DNA of 64,000 nucleotides from Exiguobacterium oxidotolerans JCM 12280 (GTDB taxonomy: Bacteria > Bacillota > Bacilli > Exiguobacteriales > Exiguobacteriaceae), in the NCBI RefSeq assembly GCF_000702625.1, contig NZ_JNIS01000001.1, forward strand, positions 186,001 to 250,000, written 5' to 3'. This document shows positions 1 to 8,739 of the stretch, one piece after another. Made by a program: the position numbers and the translations under genes. The first letter of the stretch is position 1, and every line of letters begins with the position of its first letter. The notes under the pieces are model-generated. The model made no database searches. It was not told the origin of the DNA and worked only from the letters and a program-made list of their open reading frames with translations.

Positions 1-120
1 GTTCTGTCTTGAATCGTTTCCAACACGAAAATCATTCCGACAGCATACCCGTGTAGAATTTCCACTACTCATGAGGGGTTGTCTACAACCTGAAATCAAC
101 TAGTATATAACTAGCTGATT
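1..120. other. Window edge without a recognisable gene
   Basis: No convincing reading frame or ribosome-binding site is visible. A short palindrome, GGTTGT-CT-ACAACC, lies at about 76-89. Its right part resembles the TTGTCTACAG end of the inverted-repeat elements found later in the window, but nothing upstream matches those elements, so it may be chance. Confidence 0.4.
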
Positions 121-169
121 AAAAAAAGAGGAATTGCCATCATCGTAGATGCGCAGTTCCTCTTTTTTT
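121..169. terminator. Bidirectional hairpin terminator downstream of corA
   Basis: A 10-bp stem (GAGGAATTGC / GCAGTTCCTC, one G-U pair) is flanked by an A-run on the left and a T-run on the right. It can terminate transcription on both strands and closes the minus-strand corA unit. Confidence 0.8.
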
Positions 170-253
170 ACTTCATAAATTTTACGATAGTCCAAGATAT
201 CTGTCTTTACGAAATACCAGGGGTCAAGTCGAATGTCCAATCGTGGCCACCGT

Positions 254-1213
254 CTATTCGTCAAACCAGTGGTTACGGATAAAGTAGAACGTCATGCCGA
301 TCGCGACAAGTGCCATCGCTCCGAGCGTCATAAAATAACCATAGCGGACCGTCAGCTCGGGCATATATTGAAAGTTCATCCCGTAGATGCCGGCGATGAA
401 CGTCAACGGCATGAATATCGTCGTAAAGATCGTCAACGTCTTCATGATGTTGTTCATGCGGTAAGAGTTTAAAGAAATGAAGTTTTCCCGGAATTCTGAC
501 GTCATCGCCCGATTGTACTCAATCATGTCGTTGAGTTTCAGCAAATGGTCGTAGATGTCACGGAAAAATGCCTGTTTGTTCGGATGAATTGCCAGTCTCT
601 TCGATTCAATGACCCGGTACAACAAATCCCGCATCGGTAAGACCGTCCGTGCTAACTCAAGCAAATCCGAACGAATGTCGAAGATGTCTTCCATGACTTT
701 TTTATCATTACCTTCCTTTTCGTATCGGCTTTCGAGTGAAAAAATCCGGTCTTCCAAATTGTGCACGATCGGGAAATACCCGTCGACGATCTTGTCCATG
801 ATTTTATGGACGACTTCGACCGTCAAGTGCTCCTCTTGTCCTTCAATACTTTCAAAGGCACGAAAAACGAAATCGACTTCCGGTGATGCTTGTTCATGAT
901 AAGAAACCACATAATGTTCACTTGCGAACAGATTGATTTCCTTTCCTTTTAACGAGGGTTCTTCAACCGCATGCAATACAAAAAAACTGTACCCGTCATA
1001 ATATTCGAGTTTCGGTCGTTGCAAATATTGAAAACAATCTTCAATCGCGAGCGGATGAAACGTAAACGAGGAGACGAGTAACTGTTTCTCCTGTTCTGTC
1101 GGTTGGTCGAAATCAACGAAATACCACTTAATGTCCGACCGCGTTAAGCGATCAAGATTCGTATCGACGAAAACATGATTGTCCTGTGTGACAATGAGGG
1201 CACGAATCACCAA
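254..1213 (-). CDS. corA: CorA-family magnesium/divalent cation transporter
   Basis: A 319-residue CorA-type channel for Mg2+ (possibly Co2+/Ni2+). The long soluble N-terminal part is predicted to form the cytoplasmic funnel. Two transmembrane helices lie at the C terminus (about 261-280 and 291-312). The hallmark GMN motif is at 278-280, at the end of the first helix, followed by MPEL in the periplasmic loop. The start is a TTG preceded by AAGGAAGGTG; the adjacent GTG one codon later is an alternative. The gene is monocistronic with its own terminator. CorA family membership is certain, but the ion preference cannot be read from the sequence. Confidence 0.92.
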   Translation of the reverse strand: MVIRALIVTQDNHVFVDTNLDRLTRSDIKWYFVDFDQPTEQEKQLLVSSFTFHPLAIEDCFQYLQRPKLEYYDGYSFFVLHAVEEPSLKGKEINLFASEHYVVSYHEQASPEVDFVFRAFESIEGQEEHLTVEVVHKIMDKIVDGYFPIVHNLEDRIFSLESRYEKEGNDKKVMEDIFDIRSDLLELARTVLPMRDLLYRVIESKRLAIHPNKQAFFRDIYDHLLKLNDMIEYNRAMTSEFRENFISLNSYRMNNIMKTLTIFTTIFMPLTFIAGIYGMNFQYMPELTVRYGYFMTLGAMALVAIGMTFYFIRNHWFDE

Positions 1214-1276
1214 TGAACACCTTCCTTGCTATTTTCTCACTTTAGTATGGCAAAACCGATCTTAAATAGCCATCAT

Positions 1277-1315
1277 CAAAAAAAGGACTTGCGCCAATTA
1301 GTAGCACAGTCCTTG
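1277..1315 (-). terminator. Terminator of the membrane-protein gene at 1321-1869
   Basis: On the minus strand a 7-bp stem, AAGGACT / AGTCCTT, is followed by seven T. It separates the upstream hypothetical gene from corA. Confidence 0.75.
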
Positions 1316-1320
1316 ATCGT

Positions 1321-1869
1321 TCACCCGCGTTCAAAATAAAATCCACTCCAGTAGACTTGGCGATATGTGAATTCTTTCCCACTTTTCGTTGTCACGAGCA
1401 TCTCATCTTCCGAGACGACAGCGATCTTGATCGGCGTTTCACCATGATCCGTCAAGTAATTGAGAATTTCAAGATGGCGGTTCAACCACATACGGCGCCG
1501 AAACCAACGAAAACGGCTAAATGCGGCGCTAAAGTGGAGAAGCGACAATAATATGATGATCATTCCGAATGGAAGCGGAATTTGGAAGAGCGCGATGATA
1601 TAAAGATCGGCGATGATGAGGAAGACAGACAGCCCCATCTCCGTCATCTCCATGAAGGAAGCTTTATACGTCGCGAAATACGTCATGACACGGAATAAGA
1701 CAATGACGGTCAAGTACGGTACGAAATAAAGTTGGAACACCTTGTCAGAGCCGCTATTCATGAACATCAATAAGGGTAAGAAGAAGAGCAACTTCCAGAT
1801 CAGGATGGCGGAATAAAACAAAGTGTGATCCGTGTAGCGTTTGCGTAAGATGGTTTGACTAATGTTCAT
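1321..1869 (-). CDS. Four-helix membrane protein of unknown function
   Basis: A 182-residue protein with four hydrophobic segments in its first ~120 residues, then a basic stretch (FRWFRRRMW) and a soluble C-terminal tail of about 60 residues. The start is the ATG at 1869 because GAAGGAGGGGAAGGC lies just upstream. A longer frame reaching 1923 would place that ribosome-binding site inside the gene. I do not recognise a family. The arrangement suggests an inner-membrane protein with a cytosolic tail. Confidence 0.7.
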   Translation of the reverse strand: MNISQTILRKRYTDHTLFYSAILIWKLLFFLPLLMFMNSGSDKVFQLYFVPYLTVIVLFRVMTYFATYKASFMEMTEMGLSVFLIIADLYIIALFQIPLPFGMIIILLSLLHFSAAFSRFRWFRRRMWLNRHLEILNYLTDHGETPIKIAVVSEDEMLVTTKSGKEFTYRQVYWSGFYFERG

Positions 1870-2132
1870 TGCCTTCCCCTCCTTCAAACGTGACTTTGCG
1901 CTAAGCCATTGATGTCGGGACATGATGCCTATAAGGGTATCTTTCCTAATCGGACGCTTTTTAACCGTCTATTTACAGTTTTTTTCATCCATATGTAGAG
2001 TATACGAAAAATTCAGAATAAAAGATTTACTTTCCCATCATTCCCCATATTTTAATGTACTGATGATATTAAGATTTGTCACCAGCGTACTTTTTCTTTA
2101 GACTAGATGAAGAGTCTTAAGAAATGAGTTGA

Positions 2133-3248
2133 ATGAACATGTATACACACATTATCATCGGTGCCGGGATTTTAGGTGCATCGACAGCCTATCACCTATC
2201 AAAACAAGGGGCGACCGTGCTTTTGATTGACCGAAAAGAGAGCGGACGCGCAACCGATGCAGCAGCCGGCATCATCTGCCCCTGGATGACACAACGTCGC
2301 AATAAAGCCTGGTACCGCTTAGCAAATAATGGCGCTCACTATTACGATACGTTAATCGAAGAGCTGGAAGCGCTTGGCGAAACCGCGACCGGCTACCGAA
2401 AAGTGGGCACGATTGCGCTACATGAATCGTCAAAAATCGAGAAGATGAATACGATTGCTGAAAATCGATTTCCGGAAGCCCCAGGCATCGGACGCATCGA
2501 ACGACTCGACGCTTCTCAGGTCAAATCTCTATTCCCATTGATCGATACGGTCGAAGACGCGTTGTTCGTCTCCGGTGGAGCGCGCGTCGATGGTCGTGCT
2601 TTGCGTGGTGCACTCGAGCGTGCGGCAATCCATTACGGGGCGACTGTTATTGATGCGGATGCGGAATTACTCATCGAAACAGGACAAGTGCAAGGTATTT
2701 CAATCGATGGACAACCGCATTACGCGAAGCACGTGATTTTGACGGCTGGGGTCTGGATCAATGAATTGTTACGTCCGCTCAAGCTCGAACTCGATATCCG
2801 GACGGAAAAAGGACAAATCCTTCATCTTGATTTAGAGGAAACGAAAACGAAACATTGGCCCGTCATCATGGGGCAACGTGGACTCTATCTCGTGTCGACG
2901 GAAGATGGTCGTCTTGCTTTAGGATCGACCCATGAAAAACAACTTGATTACAACTTACAACCGACCGTCAAAGGGATGCATGCGCTTTTAACGCGTGCCC
3001 TCCCTGTCGCACCACGACTCGAAGAAACGAACATCCATGAAATGCGGGTTGGTCTACGTCCCTACACGAGTAATTCGTTACCGGTCATCGCCTCACTCGA
3101 TGCTCACCCGAACGTTTTCATCGCGAACGGCCTCGGTGCATCCGGATTGACGATCGGCCCTTATCTCGGACGCGAGCTCGCAGAACTGGCGCTCGATCAA
3201 CCGCTCGAGATTCCGTTAGGGGATTACGTTCCGACTTATCACAACTAA
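2133..3248 (+). CDS. FAD-dependent oxidoreductase, DadA/glycine oxidase family
   Basis: A 371-residue DAO-fold flavoprotein. The N terminus has the FAD-binding Rossmann signature (GAGILG, then a Ser/Thr-rich helix) followed by an acidic β2 end. The C-terminal segment GLRPYTSNSLPVIA is typical of D-amino-acid dehydrogenases and glycine/sarcosine oxidases. It is expected to oxidise an amino acid or secondary amine to the imino acid. The start is uncertain between ATG 2133 and ATG 2139; the upstream ribosome-binding site is weak. The following CsaA-like gene is 25 bp downstream and probably co-transcribed. The substrate cannot be deduced. Confidence 0.85.
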   Translation: MNMYTHIIIGAGILGASTAYHLSKQGATVLLIDRKESGRATDAAAGIICPWMTQRRNKAWYRLANNGAHYYDTLIEELEALGETATGYRKVGTIALHESSKIEKMNTIAENRFPEAPGIGRIERLDASQVKSLFPLIDTVEDALFVSGGARVDGRALRGALERAAIHYGATVIDADAELLIETGQVQGISIDGQPHYAKHVILTAGVWINELLRPLKLELDIRTEKGQILHLDLEETKTKHWPVIMGQRGLYLVSTEDGRLALGSTHEKQLDYNLQPTVKGMHALLTRALPVAPRLEETNIHEMRVGLRPYTSNSLPVIASLDAHPNVFIANGLGASGLTIGPYLGRELAELALDQPLEIPLGDYVPTYHN

Positions 3249-3273
3249 TTTGTTTGACGATAGGAGATGACTC

Positions 3274-3612
3274 ATGGATCCGATTAAACCATTTGTACCC
3301 GTCGAAACCTTTACCGCGTTAGATATCCGTGTCGGAACGATTCGTTCCCTCATCCGTGACGAGAGTGAACCACACCTTCTCAACGTGACGGTCGACTTCG
3401 ATGGACACGATCACTCTTTTTTACTCGACTGGGTCGAAACCCGGTTCGACTATGAAGAAATTTTAGGGAAACAAGCCATCGCGATCCTGAACGTCGAGGG
3501 CGCGCGTACCGGTTTCACAGGTCGTATCCTTGAACTTGGTCCGCTCGATCAACTGATGCCCGTCCTCGTATGTCCGGAACATCCAATTCCGGATGGAAGT
3601 CGCGTCAGCTGA
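3274..3612 (+). CDS. CsaA-like tRNA-binding-domain protein
   Basis: A 112-residue single-domain OB-fold protein. The pattern LDIRVGTI near the N terminus, the central GKQAIAILNV, and the C-terminal VLVCPEHPIPDGSRV match CsaA and the C-terminal tRNA-binding domain of methionyl-tRNA synthetase. CsaA has been described as a chaperone acting with protein secretion. This copy is divergent (a LLDWVETRF insert where the family usually has a Ser-Ala-Gln-Ile run), so it may be a paralogue rather than CsaA itself. A good ribosome-binding site (TAGGAGATGACTC) precedes the ATG. It ends before a strong terminator. Confidence 0.75.
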   Translation: MDPIKPFVPVETFTALDIRVGTIRSLIRDESEPHLLNVTVDFDGHDHSFLLDWVETRFDYEEILGKQAIAILNVEGARTGFTGRILELGPLDQLMPVLVCPEHPIPDGSRVS

Positions 3613-3710
3613 GACGACTCCGCCTGAAAGTTCATCATGGCACATCTTTTCAGTTGCACAGCTTCAAGAGGAAAAAACACGTCTTGTCCAAGGTAACTTT
3701 ATCTACACGC

Positions 3711-3760
3711 AAATCGAAGGGATTGCCCATCAACTTTAAGATGGCAATCCCTTCGATTTT
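3711..3760. terminator. Strong bidirectional terminator between the CsaA-like gene and egtD
   Basis: Near-perfect 17-bp stem (AAATCGAAGGGATTGCC and its complement) with an A-run on the left and a T-run on the right. It lies between two convergent genes. Confidence 0.9.
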
Positions 3761-3808
3761 ATCGTCAGTTAGCGGTGTGTCAGCCCCTCTTCCATCGTCA
3801 TGATCGCG

Positions 3809-4771
3809 TTAGCCGTTCGTCTTCTCAAGGTAATGGACGCTGAAGTGATGGTTCGCATCCGTCCAGTAGGTGACGGCACGAAAGCCACTTTTACCCGCCA
3901 ACTGCTGAAATTCTTCGATGCTATATTTGTACGAATTTTCTGTATGAATCGTTTCACCTTCCTGGAACGTAAACGACTGACCGTTGATTTGTACGATCTG
4001 GTCAACCCGACTGCGGATGTGCATCTCGATTCGACCTTGCGCTTCATTATAAAAGGCTACATGCTCAAACCTTGTTTGATCAAATGTTCCATCTAAGACA
4101 CGATTGATGTGGGTCAGGATGTTTAAGTTGAACGCTTCCGTGACGCCGGCCATATCGTTATACGCTCGATGAAGGATGTCCGGATTTTTTTTCGTATCGA
4201 CACCGACTAAAAAGCCGTCTCCCACTTCGAGTAAATGAGATGAATGGCGCAAGAACTCCATCGCCTCCACTGGATCAAAGTTACCAATCGTCGATCCCGG
4301 GAAGAAGATAACTTTTTTCAGTGCGCGGTCGACCGGTAAGGTGATCGGTGTCGAATAGTCGCCACAAACCGCTTTAATCGAGAGATTCGGATAATCCTTT
4401 GACAATTCCGCCGCCGACTGTAGTAAATAGTCCTTCGAGATATCGATTGGGACATATTCTTCCAACCCGTGCAGCGAACTGAGCAGACTTTTGATTTTCC
4501 GACTACTGCCACTCCCATACTCAATCAATGTATGGACAGGACCAATCTTATCTGCAATCGTCGTTTGGTGCGTCGTCAAAATCTCGAGTTCAGTGCGCGT
4601 CGGATAATATTCCGGTTGTTGCGTAATCTGCTCGAACAGTTCCGACCCCGTTTGATCGTAAAAATACTTGGCGTGAAGCGTTTTAGCCGGTTTCGATAAA
4701 CCAGCTATGACTTCTTCTAACATATTTTGCTGCGTCGTATATAAATCAAAGCTCTTCACTTGCTGACTCAT
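3809..4771 (-). CDS. egtD: L-histidine Nα-methyltransferase (ergothioneine synthesis)
   Basis: A 320-residue SAM-dependent methyltransferase that converts histidine to hercynine. It carries the family hallmark EYYPTRTE at about 54-61, the SAM-binding stretch with EYGSGSSRK near residue 90, and a Lys-Asn-Pro run (DTKKNPDIL) in the middle. The length matches characterised EgtD proteins (about 320). The ATG at 4771 sits one nucleotide after the egtB stop codon, with AGGTGACC inside the egtB end as ribosome-binding site, so translation is coupled. An in-frame upstream extension to 4849 lies inside egtB and is rejected. Together with EgtB this forms a two-gene ergothioneine operon. Confidence 0.93.
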   Translation of the reverse strand: MSQQVKSFDLYTTQQNMLEEVIAGLSKPAKTLHAKYFYDQTGSELFEQITQQPEYYPTRTELEILTTHQTTIADKIGPVHTLIEYGSGSSRKIKSLLSSLHGLEEYVPIDISKDYLLQSAAELSKDYPNLSIKAVCGDYSTPITLPVDRALKKVIFFPGSTIGNFDPVEAMEFLRHSSHLLEVGDGFLVGVDTKKNPDILHRAYNDMAGVTEAFNLNILTHINRVLDGTFDQTRFEHVAFYNEAQGRIEMHIRSRVDQIVQINGQSFTFQEGETIHTENSYKYSIEEFQQLAGKSGFRAVTYWTDANHHFSVHYLEKTNG

Positions 4772-4772
4772 C

Positions 4773-6041
4773 TTACAGGTCACCTGCCAAACGGAACCCA
4801 CTGAATTGCCACCGCTTATCCGGCGGGAAGAAATTACGGTACGTCTCACGGATGTGATCGTCCGGCGTCACACACGCGCCACCCCGTAACACCATCTGGT
4901 TACACATGAACTTTGCATTGTATTCACCTAGTGCTCCTTCAAGCGGTCGACTGCCCGGGTATGATGAATAGGCACTGGCCGTCCATTCCCAAACGTCACC
5001 AAACATTCCTGTCAATTCGTGCTCGGCCCGTACAACCGGTGCCGGATGGTACGTCCCTCGTCCCATCATGTTCCCTTGTCTTGCGACCGTTTTTGCCGCA
5101 TGCTCCCACTCCGCTTCTGTCGGGAGACGTTTTCCTTTCCAACGACTATAAGCATCCGCCTCATAAAAGCTGACGTGACAAACCGGTTCGTCGAGTGCGA
5201 GTGGTTCGACACCATTTAATGTGAAGACAGACCAGTCCCCCGACTCATCCTTCATCCAGTAGAGCGGTGCTTTCCAGCCGAGTTGCTTGATGACTTGGTA
5301 CCCGTCAGAAAGCCAATATTCGGACGTCTCATAACCTCCAGCTTCGATGAAAGCTAAGTATTCCCCGTTCGTCACGGGCGCGGTTGCCAGTTCAAATGGA
5401 TTCAACCATACTTTATGGACAGGACTTTCGTTGTCAAACGCAAAGCCGGTCCCATCATGACCGATTTCAATCAATCCTCCGTCAAATGTTTTGTAAGCAG
5501 GACTGACATTCGTTTCAGCAGTCGGCGCGACCGCTTTATTTTGATAGGCCGGTAACAAGGGATTGACGAACAAGTTAAATTTCATATCCATCAAAATAAG
5601 TTCCTGATGTTGCTGTTCATGTTGCACCCCCATCTCAATCAAACCTTCAATTTTATTTTGACTCGCCGCGTCGCGATCTTGTCTCAAGAACGTATCGATT
5701 GCCGCATCGACGTACGAGCGGTAGGCGATGATTTCACTTACAGTCGGCCGCGACAAGACACCTCGTTGATGGCGCGGTTGATACGGACCGATTGAGTTGT
5801 AATACGAATTGAACAGATAATTGAACTGTGGATTAAACACTTGATACGCTGCATCGTATTCCTGCAAAATCATTCGTTCGAAAAACCATGTCGTATGCGC
5901 GATATGCCATTTAGCCGGACTTACATCAGCGCTTGCTTGGATTACGAAATCTTCCGGTTCAAGTGGATCAATCAATTCAATCGTCTTATCACGGACTCGC
6001 GTAAACTTTTCGATTAAGTACGTTGTCGTTTCTGTGTTCAT
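4773..6041 (-). CDS. egtB: Hercynine sulfoxide synthase (ergothioneine synthesis)
   Basis: A 422-residue non-haem iron sulfoxide synthase: an N-terminal DinB-like helical domain followed by a C-terminal formylglycine-enzyme (FGE/sulfatase-modifying) fold. Likely iron ligands are His49 (in WHIAHTTWF) and the HEQQH pair His141 and His145. The FGE part shows RLPTEAEWEHAA and ends in GFRLAGDL. It joins a sulfur donor to hercynine. No egtA or egtC is nearby, so the donor may be cysteine itself rather than γ-glutamylcysteine; this is inference. An OvoA (ovothiol) role is less likely because the partner is a clear EgtD and OvoA carries its own methyltransferase domain. Confidence 0.9.
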   Translation of the reverse strand: MNTETTTYLIEKFTRVRDKTIELIDPLEPEDFVIQASADVSPAKWHIAHTTWFFERMILQEYDAAYQVFNPQFNYLFNSYYNSIGPYQPRHQRGVLSRPTVSEIIAYRSYVDAAIDTFLRQDRDAASQNKIEGLIEMGVQHEQQHQELILMDMKFNLFVNPLLPAYQNKAVAPTAETNVSPAYKTFDGGLIEIGHDGTGFAFDNESPVHKVWLNPFELATAPVTNGEYLAFIEAGGYETSEYWLSDGYQVIKQLGWKAPLYWMKDESGDWSVFTLNGVEPLALDEPVCHVSFYEADAYSRWKGKRLPTEAEWEHAAKTVARQGNMMGRGTYHPAPVVRAEHELTGMFGDVWEWTASAYSSYPGSRPLEGALGEYNAKFMCNQMVLRGGACVTPDDHIRETYRNFFPPDKRWQFSGFRLAGDL

Positions 6042-6120
6042 ATGCTATGACACCCCTTTTGATGGAATTTTCTGAAAAATAACCATTTAACTATTACCCT
6101 AGTTTTATAGGAAGTATGCA

Positions 6121-6156
6121 AAAAAAAGCAGACGTCGTCGAGACCGTCTGCTTTTT
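6121..6156. terminator. Hairpin terminator of guaC
   Basis: Stem AAAGCAGACG / CGTCTGCTTT, with A-rich left and T-rich right flanks, between guaC and egtB (both minus strand). Confidence 0.8.
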
Positions 6157-6171
6157 CTACTTTTAATTGCC

Positions 6172-7155
6172 TTAAAATACTTTATCCCCATTAAAGATTG
6201 AGTTCTTGACGACGACATAGTCGACCGTCCGAATCGCTTGCAATTTATTTCCTCCGGCGTACGAGATCGACGATTGCAAATCTTGCTCCATCTCCGTCAA
6301 TGTATCGGCTAAGCTCCCTTTATGCTCAACAAACATCTTTTTCCCCTCGACGTTCTTTTTTTCACCTTTTTGGAACTCTGATGCCGAACCAAAGTATTCT
6401 TTGACGCGGACACCATCGACTTCATGCGTCTCACCAGGCGATTCTTCGTGCCCGGCAAACAATGAACCAATCATGACCATCGTCGCACCAAAACGGACGG
6501 ATTTCGCAATATCACCGTGTGTCCGAATTCCTCCATCCGCGATGATCGGCTTGCTCGCAGCTTTAGCGCACCAGCGAAGTGCTGCCAATTGCCAACCGCC
6601 TGTTCCGAATCCTGTTTTAATCTTCGTAATGCAGACTTTCCCGGGTCCGATTCCGACTTTCGTCGCATCCGCACCTGCATTCTCGAGTTCACGGACAGCT
6701 TCCGGCGTTCCGACATTTCCAGCGATGACGAAACTGTTCGGTAAAAATCGTTTAATGTGCTGAATCATTTGAATGACCGCGTCTGAATGACCATGCGCGA
6801 TGTCAATCGTAATATACTCCGGCACGAGCCCTGCCTGTGCGAGTTCTTCGATGAACGCGTATTCTTCGATCTTGACGCCGACACTAATCGACGCAATTAA
6901 GTTTTTCGCTTGCATCGTCTCAACGAACGTCCGTCGTTTTTCTGGTTCAAAGCGATGCATAATATAGAAATAACCATTTTCGGCTAAGTACGTCGCAATC
7001 GATTCATCGATGATGGTTTGCATGTTCGCCGGAACGACTGGTAGTTTGAATCGTCTTCCACCAAACTCGACCGTCGTATCACACTCAGATCGACTGCCCA
7101 CGATTGACTTTGCGGGAATCAATTGAATATCTTCATAATCAAATACTACATCCAT
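6172..7155 (-). CDS. guaC: GMP reductase
   Basis: A 327-residue IMPDH/GMPR-family TIM barrel that reduces GMP to IMP with NADPH, returning guanine nucleotides to the adenine branch. It has no CBS domains, which separates it from IMP dehydrogenase. The catalytic loop [11 protein letters not shown] places the nucleophile at Cys175, and GGIRTHGDI forms the phosphate-binding loop. Length and sequence resemble the Bacillus-type GuaC. The ATG at 7155 has GGAG eight bases upstream; the longer frame starting with GTG at 7164 is less likely. Two inverted PurBox-like sites lie immediately upstream, suggesting PurR control. Confidence 0.95.
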   Translation of the reverse strand: MDVVFDYEDIQLIPAKSIVGSRSECDTTVEFGGRRFKLPVVPANMQTIIDESIATYLAENGYFYIMHRFEPEKRRTFVETMQAKNLIASISVGVKIEEYAFIEELAQAGLVPEYITIDIAHGHSDAVIQMIQHIKRFLPNSFVIAGNVGTPEAVRELENAGADATKVGIGPGKVCITKIKTGFGTGGWQLAALRWCAKAASKPIIADGGIRTHGDIAKSVRFGATMVMIGSLFAGHEESPGETHEVDGVRVKEYFGSASEFQKGEKKNVEGKKMFVEHKGSLADTLTEMEQDLQSSISYAGGNKLQAIRTVDYVVVKNSIFNGDKVF

Positions 7156-7170
7156 TTTCAACACTCCAAA

Positions 7171-7210
7171 TAACGAATATTTTTTAAACTATTGTTTATA
7201 ATCGTTCGTA
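7171..7210 (-). promoter_or_regulatory. Pair of inverted PurBox-like operators upstream of guaC
   Basis: Read on the minus strand, ACGAACGATTAT (about 7198-7210) and its inverted partner AATATTCGTTA (7171-7180) are separated by about 17 bases. Known Bacillus PurR operators are inverted boxes with a central CGAA core and 16-17 bp spacing. guaC belongs to the PurR regulon in Bacillus subtilis. The assignment is by pattern only. Confidence 0.5.
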
Positions 7211-7423
7211 CTTGAACACTATATCGAATGCAGATTGTCATGTCAAAGGATTTAGAGTGATTTCTCACCTAAAAGCAAATATTTTTGTCTCATAAATGAT
7301 TTATCGTTCGTTTTTTCATTCTTTTTTATGCTTCAATCGCTATAATCAGTCTTTTCAACAGTCAAAATATCTTAATTTCGATTTTTGAATGGAAATCGAT
7401 GTTAGATCATGCAGTGCGAATGA

Positions 7424-7783
7424 GCGTGTAGACAAACTCTTATGAAGCATGAATAGGCTATAACGAGAGGCAATCCGTTCGCACTCCCCTGTCTCGCCTC
7501 GTCTTCAAAGCAGCAACCGGTCGCTTTTCGCGGTCTAAAGCGATTCGAGACGGATTGCGCTCTAAACTGTCTGCATGACTGGATTTCTGTCACGGTATTA
7601 CCTGAAAAGCGTCATGTTTCGTTGACTCCTACGGGAAAAAGTGCGTTTTTAACGTACGTTCAGAGGCAGGCAGGACCCTGCTCGTTGACCGCTAGAATCC
7701 AAGTAGCAACGGCTTGCGCCTCGCCCGAGAAAAGTAACGAAAAAAGACGCTGTATCTCCCGATAGCACGTTGTCTACAGTCTG
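7424..7783. mobile_element. Non-autonomous inverted-repeat element, copy 1 (360 bp)
   Basis: Begins GCGTGTAGACAAA and ends GTTGTCTACAGTCTG, so the ends are imperfect inverted repeats. It is flanked by an 8-bp direct repeat GCGAATGA (7416-7423 and 7784-7791), consistent with a target-site duplication. A second copy lies at 17805-18201 with most of the interior conserved (for example CCTGTCTCGCCTCGTC and GGCTTGCGCCTCGCCC). No reading frame with coding character is present. It resembles a MITE; the mobilising transposase is unknown. Confidence 0.7.
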
Positions 7784-7791
7784 GCGAATGA

Positions 7792-8040
7792 TCGTCGTTC
7801 TTCAAGATGAAAGTACGTCCATTCAAGCGATTCACCATTAAAACAGCCAATCAGGCGTGTTAGTCGAATGATTAATCCAGTTTCTTCATATTAAGTTGCG
7901 CATGATTGCATACACAGAAGGTTGACCTTATTCAGTTGTAGCCGCGGATGATCGCGACGCCAGAAGGACTAAAAAGTAATAGTTATTAATTTTTTTGCGG
8001 CATGTACTATAAAACATCGACATCGACAACAATCATTATC
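7792..8040. other. Intergenic DNA with a possible coding remnant on the minus strand
   Basis: No gene is supported. On the minus strand from about 7880 downward a short frame reads EETGLIIRLTRLIGCF and continues to the element at 7783. If copy 1 and one target-site duplication are removed, the frame continues for about 17 more residues to a TGA near 7360. This could be a decayed gene interrupted by the element, or chance. Confidence 0.3.
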
Positions 8041-8043
8041 TCC

Positions 8044-8583
8044 TTACACTAAAAATTCTTCTTTTAATAGTGCAAACATCGTGAAGTCTTCCCAGTTTCC
8101 ATTAATATATAGACTTTTCCTAGCAAGTCCCTCTCTTCGAAAGCCTACTTTTTCGAGAACACGGCTTGATCCAATGTTCTCAGGCATTACTTCCGCCCGT
8201 AACCGATGAAATGCATACTTGTCAAAGAGCAATGCAACTGCTTGACTGACTGCTTCAGCCATCAATCCTTGACCATTGTAATTGCGGTCAAGTTGATAGC
8301 CGATCATACATGTTTCAGCTGGAAACCGTTCAATGAACGAAGCAGATACTTCGCCGATTAATGCATTGTTCTCCTTCAGGAAAACACCAAACGCATAGTA
8401 GCGATCATCTTGCATCTTTTGTAAGGTTTGACGAATCCGTTCTTGATGGGCTCCAAGAGAATACTGTTCTTCTTTCGGTTTAAGTGGCATCCAAAATTCA
8501 AAGTGCTCCCGGTTTCGTATGTTCAGTTCCAACAATTCTAATGCATCTTCTTCTATATAAGCTCTAATAAAAACACGACTCAT
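8044..8583 (-). CDS. GNAT acetyltransferase, RimJ/RimL-like
   Basis: A 179-residue N-acetyltransferase. The middle holds the acetyl-CoA-binding region (YQLDRNYNGQGLMAEAV at about 114-130; the family pyrophosphate loop is Q/RxxGxG/A), and the C-terminal half has the conserved ENIGSSRVLEKVGFRREG. This pattern is typical of the RimJ/RimL and YjcK/YnaD group, which acetylate protein N termini or small molecules. The ribosome-binding site AAAGGAGATG precedes the ATG. It stands alone, so the substrate cannot be inferred from neighbours. Confidence 0.85.
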   Translation of the reverse strand: MSRVFIRAYIEEDALELLELNIRNREHFEFWMPLKPKEEQYSLGAHQERIRQTLQKMQDDRYYAFGVFLKENNALIGEVSASFIERFPAETCMIGYQLDRNYNGQGLMAEAVSQAVALLFDKYAFHRLRAEVMPENIGSSRVLEKVGFRREGLARKSLYINGNWEDFTMFALLKEEFLV

Positions 8584-8739
8584 CCTTGAACATCTCCTTT
8601 TTAAGTAACACGCCCTCTAAATATCTTGAAGTTAAACAGTTCAAACGTTTGATTATTATATTTTGGGGAAAACAAATTAAGCAGAACAGATGACAATTCA
8701 ATGACAATCGTTTTACTACATGACATTAAGGAGGAGAGC

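Noticed and set aside
4772-4849. Extended EgtD start inside egtB
   Set aside because: The ATG at 4771 is coupled to the egtB stop with a ribosome-binding site, and the shorter form has the family's normal length and N terminus.
7402-7593. 63-residue open frame inside element copy 1
   Set aside because: Not preserved in copy 2 and without a ribosome-binding site.
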